64,000 bases of DNA from Cohnella nanjingensis (GCF_014212125.1 NZ_JACJVP010000011.1:62001-126000), one strand, 5' to 3'. Counted from the stretch's first letter, positions 34,456 to 43,700 are shown. Translations and numbers: made by a program. The notes: generated from the letters alone by a model not told the origin.

Positions 34456-35838
34456 ATGTGGAATTACGGCAAAACGACCCTGCTTCTGCTGGCCGGCGCG
34501 CTGACGCTGGCCGGCTGCGGACAATCCGGCGGCGGCAACGCGGATGGCGCTCCGCCCTCGGCATCCGCGAGCGATGCGGACCAGCCTGCCGCTTCGCCCT
34601 CATCATCGCCCTCGGCAGAACCGACCCAAGCGCCGGTGGAGATTACCTTCTACTATCCCGTCAATGTCGGCGGACCGTTGACCAAAGTGATCGACGGCAT
34701 GGCCGCGGACTTCACGTCGAAGCATCCGGATATCAAGGTCAAGCCTGTCTACACGGGCAACTACGGAGACAACACCGTCAAGATCCAAGCGGGCATTCAG
34801 GCGAAGCAGCCGCCGGACGTCGCCGTCATGATGTCGACGGAGCTGTACAGCATGCTGGATACGGACGCCATCGTTCCGCTCGACGACTTCATCGCGAAGG
34901 ACGCGGACTTCGATATGGCCGATTTCTATCCGGCCTTCCTGGAGGACACGCAGACCGAAGGCAAGACGTACAGCGTGCCGTTCCAACGGAGCACGATTCT
35001 GCTCTACTACAACAAAGAGATGTTCAAGGCCGCGGGGCTCGATCCGGAGAAGCCGCCGCAGACATGGGACGAGCTGGTCGCCTACGCGAAGAAGCTGAAC
35101 CGGGACGGCCACAACGGGCTTGAAATTCCGGGCAACGACGATTCCTATTGGATGTTCCAGATGTTCGCGCGCCAGGCGGCGAGCGATCCGAAGACGAACA
35201 TCATGTCCGCCGACGGCAAGAAGGCGATGTTCGATACGCCGGAGAACGTCGCGGCGCTGCAGTTCTGGATCGATCTGTCGCGCAAGTACAAGGCGATGCC
35301 GGAAGGGATCATCGACTGGGCCGCGGTGCCGACCGACTTTATCGCGGGCAAGACGGCGATGATGGTTCACACGAGCGGCAATCTCACGAACGTCAAGAAC
35401 AATGCCAAGTTCGACTTCGGCGTCGCTTTCCCGCCGGCCAACAAGCAATTCGGATCGCCGACGGGCGGCGGCAACCTGTACATCTTCAAGGACGCGTCCC
35501 CCGAGAAGCAAGCGGCCGCATGGACGTTCGTCCAGTATATGACCGCGCCGGAACAGGCCGCGCTGTTCAGCTCCTCCTCCGGCTACGTCGGCGTCCGGAA
35601 GTCGGCGTACGATACGGACGCGATGAAGACGTACACGGCCGGCTTCCCGCAGGCGCTCGTGGCCCGCGATCAACTGGACTACGCGTTCCGGGAGCTCTCG
35701 ACGCACAATCACGGCAAAGTGTCTTCGGCGCTCACGAACCAGATCCAGGCGGCGCTGTCGGGCCAGACCGACGCGGCAACCGCGCTGAAGCAAGCCCAGC
35801 AAGAAGCGGAGCAAGCGCTCGCTCCGTTCAACAAGTAA
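34456..35838 (+). CDS. Extracellular solute-binding lipoprotein, UgpB/MalE-like
   Basis: 460 residues with lipobox LTLAGC (Cys21), followed by a Ser/Pro/Ala-rich linker. The family-1 binding fold shows in EITFYYPVN, VDGMAADFTSKHPDIKVKP-type N-lobe and TFVQYMTAPEQAALFSSSSGY near the C-terminus. This is a different binding-protein family from the two LplA-like ones upstream and resembles glycerol-3-phosphate or oligosaccharide binders. A stable hairpin follows, then the permeases. Confidence 0.9.
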   Translation: MWNYGKTTLLLLAGALTLAGCGQSGGGNADGAPPSASASDADQPAASPSSSPSAEPTQAPVEITFYYPVNVGGPLTKVIDGMAADFTSKHPDIKVKPVYTGNYGDNTVKIQAGIQAKQPPDVAVMMSTELYSMLDTDAIVPLDDFIAKDADFDMADFYPAFLEDTQTEGKTYSVPFQRSTILLYYNKEMFKAAGLDPEKPPQTWDELVAYAKKLNRDGHNGLEIPGNDDSYWMFQMFARQAASDPKTNIMSADGKKAMFDTPENVAALQFWIDLSRKYKAMPEGIIDWAAVPTDFIAGKTAMMVHTSGNLTNVKNNAKFDFGVAFPPANKQFGSPTGGGNLYIFKDASPEKQAAAWTFVQYMTAPEQAALFSSSSGYVGVRKSAYDTDAMKTYTAGFPQALVARDQLDYAFRELSTHNHGKVSSALTNQIQAALSGQTDAATALKQAQQEAEQALAPFNK

Positions 35839-35858
35839 CGGCATTCGGCGGTCGCGGC

Positions 35859-35889
35859 GGCAGGATGAACGTCCTTCGTTCGTCCTGCC
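35859..35889 (+). other. mRNA-stabilising or attenuating hairpin after the binding-protein gene
   Basis: A 13-bp stem (GGCAGGATGAACG against CGTTCGTCCTGCC, one G-T pair) with loop TCCTT lies between the binding-protein stop and the permease ribosome site. No T-run. Same position as the hairpin at 8921 in the first importer. Confidence 0.6.
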
Positions 35890-35929
35890 CGTTCGCGTCC
35901 GTCCAAGGCCCGCGAGGAGGCAGAAACGG

Positions 35930-36820
35930 ATGAGCGCCGGTTGGATCGAAAGAGCGAGAAGAAACGCGTTCGGATGGGGACTTGTGCTCCCCTCGCTGCT
36001 CTTTCTCGGACTATTCACGTATTATCCGATGCTCAGAACGGCGAGACTTAGCCTCTTTGAGCAGGATTTGGCGACGCCCAAGCCGCTGTTCGTCGGGCTT
36101 GGCAACTTTGCCGCGCTGTTGAAGGACCCTGTGTTTCTGAAAGTGCTCGGCAACAACGCGTGGTATGCGGTCGGCACCGTCCCCGCATCCATCGCGCTTG
36201 CGTTCGCTATGGCGCTGTTCGCGGACAAGGCCGTCCGAGGCCGGACGTTCGCGCGCGTCGCTTTTTTCTACCCGAACATGATCCCGATGATCGCCGTCGC
36301 GAACATCTGGCTGTTCCTATATACGCCTCATTTCGGCTTGCTGGCAAGGCTCGCTTCCTGGCTGTCCGGCCAAAACGTCAGTCTGCTGGGCGACCCGCAT
36401 ACCGTGCTGGGCGCCATGATCGCGATGGCGATCTGGAAGGAAGCCGGCTACTTCATGATCTTCTATCTGGCGGCGATGCAGCAGATTCCGAAGGATCTGT
36501 TCGAAGCCGCGTCCGCCGACGGCGCCCGCAAATGGACGGCGCTGCGGCGCATCACGATCCCGCTGACGATGCCCACGACGTTGTTCGTGGCGGTCATCGC
36601 CATGACGAACGCGTTCAAGCTGGTCGACCATCTGTGGATCATGACGAAGGGCGGTCCCAATCATGCGAGCAGCTTGCTCTTGTATCACATCTACGAGACT
36701 TCGTTCCAATTCTACGATCAAGGAATGGCCGCGGCGATGACCGTCGCGATGATCGCGCTGCTGCTGCTCCTCTCCGCGCTGCAGGTGTTCGGATGGGACC
36801 GCAGCATTCATTACGACTAA
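35930..36820 (+). CDS. Sugar ABC transporter permease, UgpA/MalF-like
   Basis: 296 residues, GAGGAGG ribosome site. Six membrane spans; EAA loop LFEAASADGARKWTALRRITIP, then the conserved WIMTKGGPNHAS segment typical of UgpA-type permeases. Pairs with the following UgpE-like gene. The operon has no ATPase. Confidence 0.92.
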   Translation: MSAGWIERARRNAFGWGLVLPSLLFLGLFTYYPMLRTARLSLFEQDLATPKPLFVGLGNFAALLKDPVFLKVLGNNAWYAVGTVPASIALAFAMALFADKAVRGRTFARVAFFYPNMIPMIAVANIWLFLYTPHFGLLARLASWLSGQNVSLLGDPHTVLGAMIAMAIWKEAGYFMIFYLAAMQQIPKDLFEAASADGARKWTALRRITIPLTMPTTLFVAVIAMTNAFKLVDHLWIMTKGGPNHASSLLLYHIYETSFQFYDQGMAAAMTVAMIALLLLLSALQVFGWDRSIHYD

Positions 36821-36837
36821 GCCGAGGAGAATGAAGG

Positions 36838-37749
36838 ATGAACAACCCGGTACTGACTTGGGGATCGTCGAAGCGCGCTCGCAGAAGGTCGGCCGTTCGG
36901 CGGCTGCGCCGGGCGCTCCTGACGCGGGGCGGCTGGCCGTCCGCGGCATGGCACGCCCTGATGCTCGCATTCGGGGCGATCTGGCTCGTCCCGTTCGCTT
37001 GGGTCGTCCGCACCGCCTTCCAGCCCTCGTCCGAAGCGGCGGGAAGCGGCGGGTTCGGCGCTTGGACGTCCTGGACGCTGGCGAACTTCGCGCATGTGTG
37101 GGAAGGCGCGCCGTTCGGCCGCTATTACGCGAACACGGCGCTGATCACGTTCGGCATTCTGATCGTGCAGCTGTTGACCGTCACGCTCGCCGCCTACGCG
37201 TTCGCCCGGGTTCGATTCGCCGGCAGAGGGATGCTGTTCGCGCTGTTCCTGGCGCAGATCATGGTCCCCCCGGACGCGCTCGTCTTCTCCAATTATCAAG
37301 TGCTGAATCAGATGGGCCTGCTCGATACGAAGATCGGCATCATGCTGCCCTATTTCGCTTCGTCGTTCGGCGTCTTCCTGCTCCGCCAAGCGTTCCGGCA
37401 GCTGCCTTACGAGTTGGAGGAAGCGGCTCGCATGGAGGGCTGCTCGCGCCTCGGCATCGTGGCGAGAATCTACGCGCCGCTCTGCCGCCCGGTATATCTG
37501 TCGTTCGCGATCGTCTCCGTCAGCTTCCACTGGAACGACTTCCTGTGGCCGCTGATCGTCGCCAATTCCGATACGAACCGGCCGCTCACCGTGGGACTGG
37601 CGCTCTTCGCCAAGTCGACGGAATCGGGGGCGCAGTGGTCCTACGTTTGCGCGGCCACGCTGCTCGTCGCCGCGCCGCTGCTCGTCGGTTTTCTCGCGTT
37701 TCAGCGGAAGTTTATCGATAGCTTTATGCATGCCGGCCTTAAAGGCTAA
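36838..37749 (+). CDS. Sugar ABC transporter permease, UgpE/MalG-like
   Basis: 303 residues, 17 nt after its partner. Six spans; the segment FSNYQVLNQMGLLDTKIG and EAA loop YELEEAARMEGCSRLGIV identify the CUT1 second permease, with ending KFIDSFMHAGLKG. Completes the third importer. Confidence 0.92.
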   Translation: MNNPVLTWGSSKRARRRSAVRRLRRALLTRGGWPSAAWHALMLAFGAIWLVPFAWVVRTAFQPSSEAAGSGGFGAWTSWTLANFAHVWEGAPFGRYYANTALITFGILIVQLLTVTLAAYAFARVRFAGRGMLFALFLAQIMVPPDALVFSNYQVLNQMGLLDTKIGIMLPYFASSFGVFLLRQAFRQLPYELEEAARMEGCSRLGIVARIYAPLCRPVYLSFAIVSVSFHWNDFLWPLIVANSDTNRPLTVGLALFAKSTESGAQWSYVCAATLLVAAPLLVGFLAFQRKFIDSFMHAGLKG

Positions 37750-37769
37750 GAGGGGAGGAGAACATACAG

Positions 37770-38657
37770 ATGAAGCTTGCGCTCATCGGCGATTTGCATT
37801 ATCCATACCGTCTATTCGACCGGGCGGAGGCGGAGGAGGCCCGGGATTCGTTCTACGAAGCCGCGCTAGCCGCCTTCCTATCGATCGAAGCCGACTACCA
37901 TATCTCCTTGGGCGATCTGACGCACGAAGGAGAGGCGGAGGCGTTCGAGGCCGTGTTCTCCTTCGCGCGAAGGCGTCACCCGGGGCGCAGGCTGCGTCAC
38001 GTGCTGGGCAACCACGATACGTTCTCTCTGCCGAAGTCCGACATTCGGAGTCGGACGGGGATGCCTCGCTATGAGGCGATCGAGGCGGAGGAGGCCCGCC
38101 TGCTGTTCCTCGATACCGCCCGCGACGCCGATCGCGGCAACTGGGGCGGCACGCTGGACGGCGAACAGCTGGATTGGCTTAGCCTGCGGTTGTCGGGGGA
38201 CGACCGGAAGCCGCTCCTGATCTTCGCGCATCATCCGGTGCCGGGAACGACGGCGCGCTCCGGGGAGGAGATGTTGGGATTGGATGCGGAGCCCGGCCGC
38301 GCGCTGCTGTCCTTGCTGGAGCGCCGGCCCGGCCCCGCCGTCTATATGAACGGCCACAATCACGTTCAATCCCTCGTCCGGCGCGGCCGGCTGCATTTCT
38401 TTCAGGCGGCCAGCGTGCTCGACGTGCCGGTCGCTTGGCTGCTGACCGTGGATGCCGACGGCCTGCTGGCCGAATCCGTTCCGCTGCTGCCGGAGCATCC
38501 GGCGGAGCGGGTGCGGGCATGGACGGCGGTCATCAGCCGCAGCATGGACGATTACTTGCGGCATCCGCACGCGGAGGGCGGCGGCTTCCCGGCCGAATGG
38601 CGCGTGGCTTGGGCCGAGACGGATGCGGCCGCAGTCGCGGAAGGAGGCGCGCGATGA
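37770..38657 (+). CDS. Calcineurin-like metallophosphoesterase
   Basis: 295 residues. The five-motif dinuclear metal site is complete: Asp8 and His10 in GDLHY, Asp49 in LGDLTHEG, Asn81-His82 in GNHD, His154 region in FAHHP and His196-His198 in NGHNH. It is cytoplasmic and would hydrolyse a phosphomonoester or diester. Linked to a UgpB-type importer, it may process an imported phosphorylated sugar or glycerophosphodiester; that is inference. It overlaps the next gene by 4 nt. Confidence 0.85.
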   Translation: MKLALIGDLHYPYRLFDRAEAEEARDSFYEAALAAFLSIEADYHISLGDLTHEGEAEAFEAVFSFARRRHPGRRLRHVLGNHDTFSLPKSDIRSRTGMPRYEAIEAEEARLLFLDTARDADRGNWGGTLDGEQLDWLSLRLSGDDRKPLLIFAHHPVPGTTARSGEEMLGLDAEPGRALLSLLERRPGPAVYMNGHNHVQSLVRRGRLHFFQAASVLDVPVAWLLTVDADGLLAESVPLLPEHPAERVRAWTAVISRSMDDYLRHPHAEGGGFPAEWRVAWAETDAAAVAEGGAR

Positions 38658-39862
38658 CGAACCGGGCGCCCGTAAGGCTGGCGATCGTCGGAGGCAATCG
38701 GGGCGCGAGCTTTCTGAACGCCCTCTATTCGTTGTCGAATCGCATCGAGCTGACCGCGACCTGCGATCTGAACGAATGGGTGCTGAAGCAGTGGAAAGAG
38801 AAGTTCCCGCGCATTCGCACGTACCGGGATTACGACGAGATGCTGAAGGATCCTTCCATCGACGCCGTGTTCATTCTGAGTCCGATGCACCTGCATGCCC
38901 GGCAGTCGATCGCCGCGCTGAAGGCGGGCAAGCACGTGCTCAGCGAGGTGATCGCCGTGCAGTCCCGGGAAGAAGCCCGGGCCTTGATCGAGACGGTGGA
39001 GTCGACCGGGCTCAAATACATGATGTCGGAGAACTATTGCTTCTCGCGATCGAATCTGGCCGTCAAGCATATGGCGGAGCTGGGCATGTTCGGGGAGATC
39101 ACCTATCTGGAGGGCGGCTACATTCACGAGCTTCGTCACCTGATCCACGATCCCGACGGCTCGCTGACCTGGCGGGGCAAGCTGCATCATGAGTTGAACG
39201 GGGTCAACTATCCGACGCATTCGCTCGGCCCCGTCGCGCAATGGATCGGCGCCGGCAAGCCGGGCGGGGACCGGCTTCGATCGGTGTCGGGCTTCGTGTC
39301 GAAGTCACGTTCGCTGCTGCTTCACTTCACGGAGTCGTTCGGCAGCGAACACCCGGCGGCCAGAGAAGGCTACTGGCGGCAAGGCGATTCGGCCGTGGCC
39401 GCGATCCGCACCGACCGCGGCGCGCTGATTACGCTCCGCGTCGATTGGACGTCCGTGCGTCCGCATAACAAGACCCACTTCGTCCTGCAAGGCACGAAGG
39501 GCGCTTATATCTCCGGCCGCCATGCGGGGGAGGAGGATCTCGTCTGGTTCCGCGGCTTGTCGCCCAAGAACGAGGCGGACGGTTCGGACATGTGGGAGCC
39601 GCTCTCCCGCTATCAGCCGGAGTTCGACCATCCGAAGTGGCAGACATGGGGCAAGTTCGCATCTCAGACGAAGCACGGCGGAGGGGACTTCCTAGTGCTG
39701 GAGGAATTCATCTCGGCGATCCAAGAGGATCGCGCGCCGCTCGTCGACGTCTACGATGCCGTCGCATGGAGCTCCGTCTTCTTCTTGTCGATGGAGTCCG
39801 TCGCAGCGGACAGCGCGCCCGTCGCGATCCCGGATTATCGAGGGGGGGTGCGGACGCCGTGA
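38654..39862 (+). CDS. Gfo/Idh/MocA-family oxidoreductase
   Basis: 402 residues from ATG 38654 inside the preceding stop codon, with AAGGAGG upstream. Rossmann start LAIVGGNRGASFLNAL differs from the usual GxGxxG (GGNRGA), and the EKP motif is replaced by SEVIAVQ (HVLSEVIAV). These changes mark a divergent subgroup common in Bacilli. C-terminal substrate domain includes HELNGVNYPTHSLGP. Probably a sugar or glycoside dehydrogenase of the third importer operon. Overlaps the GNAT gene by 4 nt. Confidence 0.85.
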   Translation: MTNRAPVRLAIVGGNRGASFLNALYSLSNRIELTATCDLNEWVLKQWKEKFPRIRTYRDYDEMLKDPSIDAVFILSPMHLHARQSIAALKAGKHVLSEVIAVQSREEARALIETVESTGLKYMMSENYCFSRSNLAVKHMAELGMFGEITYLEGGYIHELRHLIHDPDGSLTWRGKLHHELNGVNYPTHSLGPVAQWIGAGKPGGDRLRSVSGFVSKSRSLLLHFTESFGSEHPAAREGYWRQGDSAVAAIRTDRGALITLRVDWTSVRPHNKTHFVLQGTKGAYISGRHAGEEDLVWFRGLSPKNEADGSDMWEPLSRYQPEFDHPKWQTWGKFASQTKHGGGDFLVLEEFISAIQEDRAPLVDVYDAVAWSSVFFLSMESVAADSAPVAIPDYRGGVRTP

Positions 39863-40419
39863 CGGAGGCGAAGCGCTCGAAGCTGTGGATGCGGCGGGAC
39901 GACTTGGAGGGATTGGCGGAACCCGTCTGTCCGGAAGGCTGGTTTATTCGCACGTACGAGGCGGGGGACGCGCCGGCCTGGGAGCGGATCATCGCCGCCT
40001 CCTTCGGCGAGCCGATCTCCTTCGCGGGCAAAGTAGCGGAACGGCCCTCCTACCGGCCGGACCGCGTCTTCTTCGTCTGCCGGGGGAGCGAGCCCGTCGC
40101 CACGGCTTCCGCGCTCGAACCGGACGAGCCGGAGACGGGAGAGACGGATGCGGGCTATCTGCACATGGTCGGGGCGCTGCCGGCGTGCGCCGGTCTCGGT
40201 ATCGGCTATGCGGTCACGCTGGCCGCGCTGCGGAAGATGAAGGAGGACGGGAAGCGCCGCGCGCTGCTGAAGACCGACGATGACCGGCTGCCCGCGATTC
40301 GGACGTACTTGAAACTTGGCTTCATGCCCGATTATCGCGAGGCCGACCATCCGATGCGGTGGGATGCCATTATGCTTCGGGTCATCCGGGAAGGGGAAAG
40401 GCTGCCGCGCCTGGGCTGA
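39859..40419 (+). CDS. GNAT-family N-acetyltransferase
   Basis: 186 residues from GTG 39859, overlapping the previous stop (GTGA). The acetyl-CoA-binding motif A is AGLGIGYAVTLAALRKMKE and motif B includes AIRTYLKLGFMPDY. It resembles single-domain mycothiol-synthase-like acetyltransferases. As the last gene of the operon it may acetylate an amino-sugar or have a detoxifying role; the substrate is unknown. Confidence 0.82.
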   Translation: MTEAKRSKLWMRRDDLEGLAEPVCPEGWFIRTYEAGDAPAWERIIAASFGEPISFAGKVAERPSYRPDRVFFVCRGSEPVATASALEPDEPETGETDAGYLHMVGALPACAGLGIGYAVTLAALRKMKEDGKRRALLKTDDDRLPAIRTYLKLGFMPDYREADHPMRWDAIMLRVIREGERLPRLG

Positions 40420-40425
40420 CCAAGG

Positions 40426-41703
40426 TCAAGATTCCAGGAAGAGCACGCGCGTCTGTTCATTATAAGTGAACAGCTCCGCATACCGGCCCCAATCGATCAG
40501 AATATCCAATTGGCGGGACGCTTCTTCCGCCCCGAAATGCTTTTCGAAAATCTCCTCAAAAAACGCCCGTTCCATCTTGTTGTTCGACTTGGAGTGCAAG
40601 ATCCAGATAATCCTCTCCATCATCGGCACGTGCTGCTGGACCTGGGCTCTGAAGATCTCTTTGCGGTCCAGGACGCTGGCGTCGGCGAACCGGCGTCCGA
40701 TATCGGTTAACGCGATGTCGCCGTGCTGAATGGCGGCAAATCCGAGCGTCTGGGCCGTCTCGACGATAGGCAGGAAGTCTTCCAGGTCGAGACTCAGTTG
40801 ATCGGCCAATTTGTAGAGATCCACTTGATGGCCCAGATCGTCGATCAGCTCGATAAAGCCGGTGAGCGCGCCTGCGGGCACCGCCGGCACTTTTTCGATT
40901 TTCTTCTTTTGCTCTTCCGCCGCTTCGGGCGTCTTCGCTTCGCGCTTCGTCAGGATGGCGTAGAGGCGGTCCACGAGCGACGTGAAGAGCGGATCCTGCT
41001 TGTCGCGCCAATGCGGCAGGCGGATCGGAATGTCGGAGATGACGCGGGCCGGGTCTCTGGACAGCACGATCGCCCGATCCGACAGGTAGACGGCTTCTTC
41101 GATGCTGTGCGTGACGAGAATGATGCTCTTGGTCGGAATTTTGCGCTCCGTCCACAGCTCCAGCAGATCGCGCTTCAAGTTCTCCGCCGTCAGGACGTCG
41201 AGCGCCGAGAACGGCTCATCCATCAGCAGCACATCCGGTTCCATGACCAGGGCCCGGCCGATCCCGACGCGCTGGCGCATGCCGCCCGACAGTTCTTTGG
41301 GATAGGCGCCCTCGAAGCCGTCCAGCCCGATCATATCGATCACGGACAGCGCTTTGCGCAGCTTCTCCTCCTCCCGCATCGGCCGGTTCTCCAGCCCCAG
41401 CTTCACGTTCTCCAGCACCGTCAGCCACGGGAACAAAGCGAACGATTGGAACACCATGCCCACCCCCGGGTTCGTGCCGGCAATCCGTTTGCCGTCATAG
41501 AGGACGGATCCTTGGGAGGGGGCCACGAGACCGGCCATGATGCGCAGCAGCGTCGACTTTCCGGAACCCGAAGGACCGAGTACGGAGACCAGTTCTCCCT
41601 CCCTGATCTGCAGGTTGATATCCTCCAGGATGCTTCCGTTCGCTTGATCCGGTTGATTGTACCGCTTGCCGATTTGCTCCAATGCCATCAGCGTTTTTTT
41701 CAT
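40426..41703 (-). CDS. ABC transporter ATPase with AAA-associated C-terminal domain (M-box-controlled operon)
   Basis: 425 residues; ATG at 41703 preceded by AGAGGTG at 6 nt (GTG 41712 is an alternative). The ATPase domain has Walker A GPSGSGKST (43-51), signature LSGGMRQRV (138-146), Walker B VLLMDEP (158-164) and switch His199, and is closest to SsuB/TauB-type subunits. Residues from about 285 on form the AAA-associated C-terminal domain (helical, GFIELIDDLGHQVDLYKLAD onward), known from anion-type transporters with duplicated permeases. It is the second gene after an Mg-sensing riboswitch leader. No binding protein is encoded nearby. Confidence 0.9.
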   Translation of the reverse strand: MKKTLMALEQIGKRYNQPDQANGSILEDINLQIREGELVSVLGPSGSGKSTLLRIMAGLVAPSQGSVLYDGKRIAGTNPGVGMVFQSFALFPWLTVLENVKLGLENRPMREEEKLRKALSVIDMIGLDGFEGAYPKELSGGMRQRVGIGRALVMEPDVLLMDEPFSALDVLTAENLKRDLLELWTERKIPTKSIILVTHSIEEAVYLSDRAIVLSRDPARVISDIPIRLPHWRDKQDPLFTSLVDRLYAILTKREAKTPEAAEEQKKKIEKVPAVPAGALTGFIELIDDLGHQVDLYKLADQLSLDLEDFLPIVETAQTLGFAAIQHGDIALTDIGRRFADASVLDRKEIFRAQVQQHVPMMERIIWILHSKSNNKMERAFFEEIFEKHFGAEEASRQLDILIDWGRYAELFTYNEQTRVLFLES

Positions 41704-41714
41704 GTTCAACACCT

Positions 41715-43439
41715 CTAATCCAGATGATATTTCTTCTCGGCCAGCTTATAGAGCCTCCGCCATATCAGGCGATTCACGATCACGACCATCAAGCACATCA
41801 CGATAATGCCCCAGATGATCTCCGGCCAGCGTCCTAGGGTGGTCGCCCGGGCGATATAGGCGCCCAAGCCGGACGCCTGCAGCTCGTCATTCTTCCAGGA
41901 GACGAGCTCGGAGACGATGCTGGCGTTCCACGCCCCGCCGCTCGCGGTGATGCAGCCCGTCACGAGAAAGGGGAAGACGGCGGGCAGAATAAGCTTGCGC
42001 CATGTCTGTCTTCGCGTCAGCTTGAGCATCGTGGAAGCTTCCTTGAGATCGGATGGGATGGCCATCGCGCCCGCGATGACGTTAAAGAGCACGTACCATT
42101 GCGTTCCCAGCATCATCAGCGGGATGGCGCCGATCTCCAGCGAGAGTCCGAGCTTCAAGTACAGAATCGTGATCACGGGAAACGCCATGTTGGCGGGAAA
42201 GGAAGCGAAAACTTGGACGACGGGCTGCGCGATGCGGGCCAGGCGCGGATTCGTGCCGATGTACACCCCGGCCGGGAGCGTCCAGACGACCGCGAGAAGC
42301 GTAGAGACGAACACGCGGATAGCCGTCCACAAGCCCAGGATGACGACACGAACGAGCTCGCTCGCGCTTAGCTTGGCGATCTCCAGGATGCCTTCGTACA
42401 CATAGCGCAGCGCAAAAGCCAGGGCCAAAGCCGCGAGTCCCCATTTCAACGCATACCCGAGACGCGGCGAGATCCGCGAACGCCGCGCGCGGGGAGCGCT
42501 GGCCGCGATTCCGGCAAGACCGTCGCGCAGCAGCGTCCGGACGGATCGGTTGACGTCCCGAACGAACCGCGCCTTCCGCAGGATGTCGAATACCCAGGAA
42601 TCGGGAACTTCGCTAGCCTCCGTCTGCTCGACCTTGAACTTCTGGCTCCAGGCTACGATCGGCCGCCAAAAGAATTGATCCACGAGGACGATGAGCGCGA
42701 TCATCGTCAAGATGGCGTACGCGATCGCCCGAGTGTCCCCTGCATCTGCCGCCATTGCCATGTAGGACCCGATCCCGGGCAGATGGATGTCCTGATTCAG
42801 GACGCTGATGGATTCGCTGGCGGCGAGGAAAAACCAGCCGCCTCCGAAGGACATCATGCTGTTCCATACCAATCCGATCATGGAGAAGGGCACTTCTAGC
42901 TTGACGAAGCGGTGCCAAGCGCCCAATCGGTTCATCTGGGCGGCTTCGTTCAGATCGCGGGGAATGGTCGTGAGGGAATGGTAGAAGCCGAAAGTCATAT
43001 TCCAGACCTGGCCGGTAAAGATGGCGAAGATCGAGGCGCATTCCACGCCCAGCAGACTGCCCGGAAACAAAGCCATGAAAGCCATCACCGTCGCCGACAA
43101 AAAGCCGAGCACTGGTACGGATTGCAAAATATCGAGCGCCGGAATCATGATCTTCTCGGCCGTCCGGTTGTAAGCCGCGATTCGGCCGTAAACGAATGTA
43201 AAGATCAAGGACGCGGCAAAAGCGATAAACATGCGCAGCAACGAACGGCCCGCATAGTACGGGAGCCACTTGGGATCCAGACTTAAGGACGATTGCCGAT
43301 CCGGCGAGAACGGCACGTTCATGCCCGAGCCCAGCTTTGCCGCCGCGTAGAGAACCGCTAAGAGCAGGAGAATAACCAGAATGTCGGCAAAGCCGAACCT
43401 GTTTTTTCGCTTTGCATGACTGAACAGATTCCATTGCAT
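41715..43439 (-). CDS. ABC transporter permease with two fused MetI-type domains
   Basis: 574 residues from ATG 43439 (GGGAG 8 nt upstream). Two tandem permease domains, each with an EAA loop: PRDLNEAAQMNRLGAWHRF in the first half and PSDLKEASTMLKLTRRQTW in the second, with about 11-12 membrane spans overall. This duplicated arrangement is classed with anion-transport permeases of unknown substrate. It is first in a two-gene operon with the ATPase 11 nt downstream. Its leader holds an M-box magnesium riboswitch, a possible leader peptide and a second terminator, which ties it to Mg homeostasis. Confidence 0.9.
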   Translation of the reverse strand: MQWNLFSHAKRKNRFGFADILVILLLLAVLYAAAKLGSGMNVPFSPDRQSSLSLDPKWLPYYAGRSLLRMFIAFAASLIFTFVYGRIAAYNRTAEKIMIPALDILQSVPVLGFLSATVMAFMALFPGSLLGVECASIFAIFTGQVWNMTFGFYHSLTTIPRDLNEAAQMNRLGAWHRFVKLEVPFSMIGLVWNSMMSFGGGWFFLAASESISVLNQDIHLPGIGSYMAMAADAGDTRAIAYAILTMIALIVLVDQFFWRPIVAWSQKFKVEQTEASEVPDSWVFDILRKARFVRDVNRSVRTLLRDGLAGIAASAPRARRSRISPRLGYALKWGLAALALAFALRYVYEGILEIAKLSASELVRVVILGLWTAIRVFVSTLLAVVWTLPAGVYIGTNPRLARIAQPVVQVFASFPANMAFPVITILYLKLGLSLEIGAIPLMMLGTQWYVLFNVIAGAMAIPSDLKEASTMLKLTRRQTWRKLILPAVFPFLVTGCITASGGAWNASIVSELVSWKNDELQASGLGAYIARATTLGRWPEIIWGIIVMCLMVVIVNRLIWRRLYKLAEKKYHLD

Positions 43440-43460
43440 GTCAACAACTCCCATTGAAGA

Positions 43461-43499
43461 AAATAAAAAGAACTCTCCGCCGTCGGACAGGGAGAGTTC
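43461..43499 (-). terminator. Second intrinsic terminator in the M-box leader, just before the permease
   Basis: On the minus strand GAACTCTCC and GGAGAGTTC form a perfect 9-bp stem with a 12-nt loop, followed by TTTTTATTT. It ends about 22 nt before the permease start, and the ribosome site lies right after it. It is 40 nt downstream of the stop of the putative leader peptide. Confidence 0.88.
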
Positions 43500-43539
43500 C
43501 GCATTTCCTTCATGAGAAGCCGCGAACGGAAGGCCGCGT

Positions 43540-43671
43540 TCAGCCGCCGGGATGACCGGAGACGACCGAACGTAAACAAGCCTCCGCCCATGCTGAAGGA
43601 ACGGCATGCTTCCTGCCTGACAGACCCATCGGATACAACGGCCGATTGCATATTCGACTATGACTGTCCAT
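43540..43671 (-). CDS. Putative 43-residue leader peptide between the two terminators
   Basis: A 43-codon frame starting ATG at 43671 is preceded by AAGGGGGGA at a normal spacing of about 7 nt. It starts MDSHSRICNRPLYP and ends SGHPGG, matches no family I know and has no membrane segment. It lies wholly between the riboswitch terminator and the second terminator. The good ribosome site is the main support; it could also be chance. If translated, ribosome progress could influence the second hairpin. Confidence 0.4.
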   Translation of the reverse strand: MDSHSRICNRPLYPMGLSGRKHAVPSAWAEACLRSVVSGHPGG

Positions 43672-43700
43672 AGGGCGTCCCCCCTTTCTCTCAGCATATG

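Noticed and set aside
43440..43697. N-terminal extension of the double permease up to 43697
   Set aside because: The frame is open, but it would run through the second terminator and has no permease-like sequence; ATG 43439 has a proper ribosome site.
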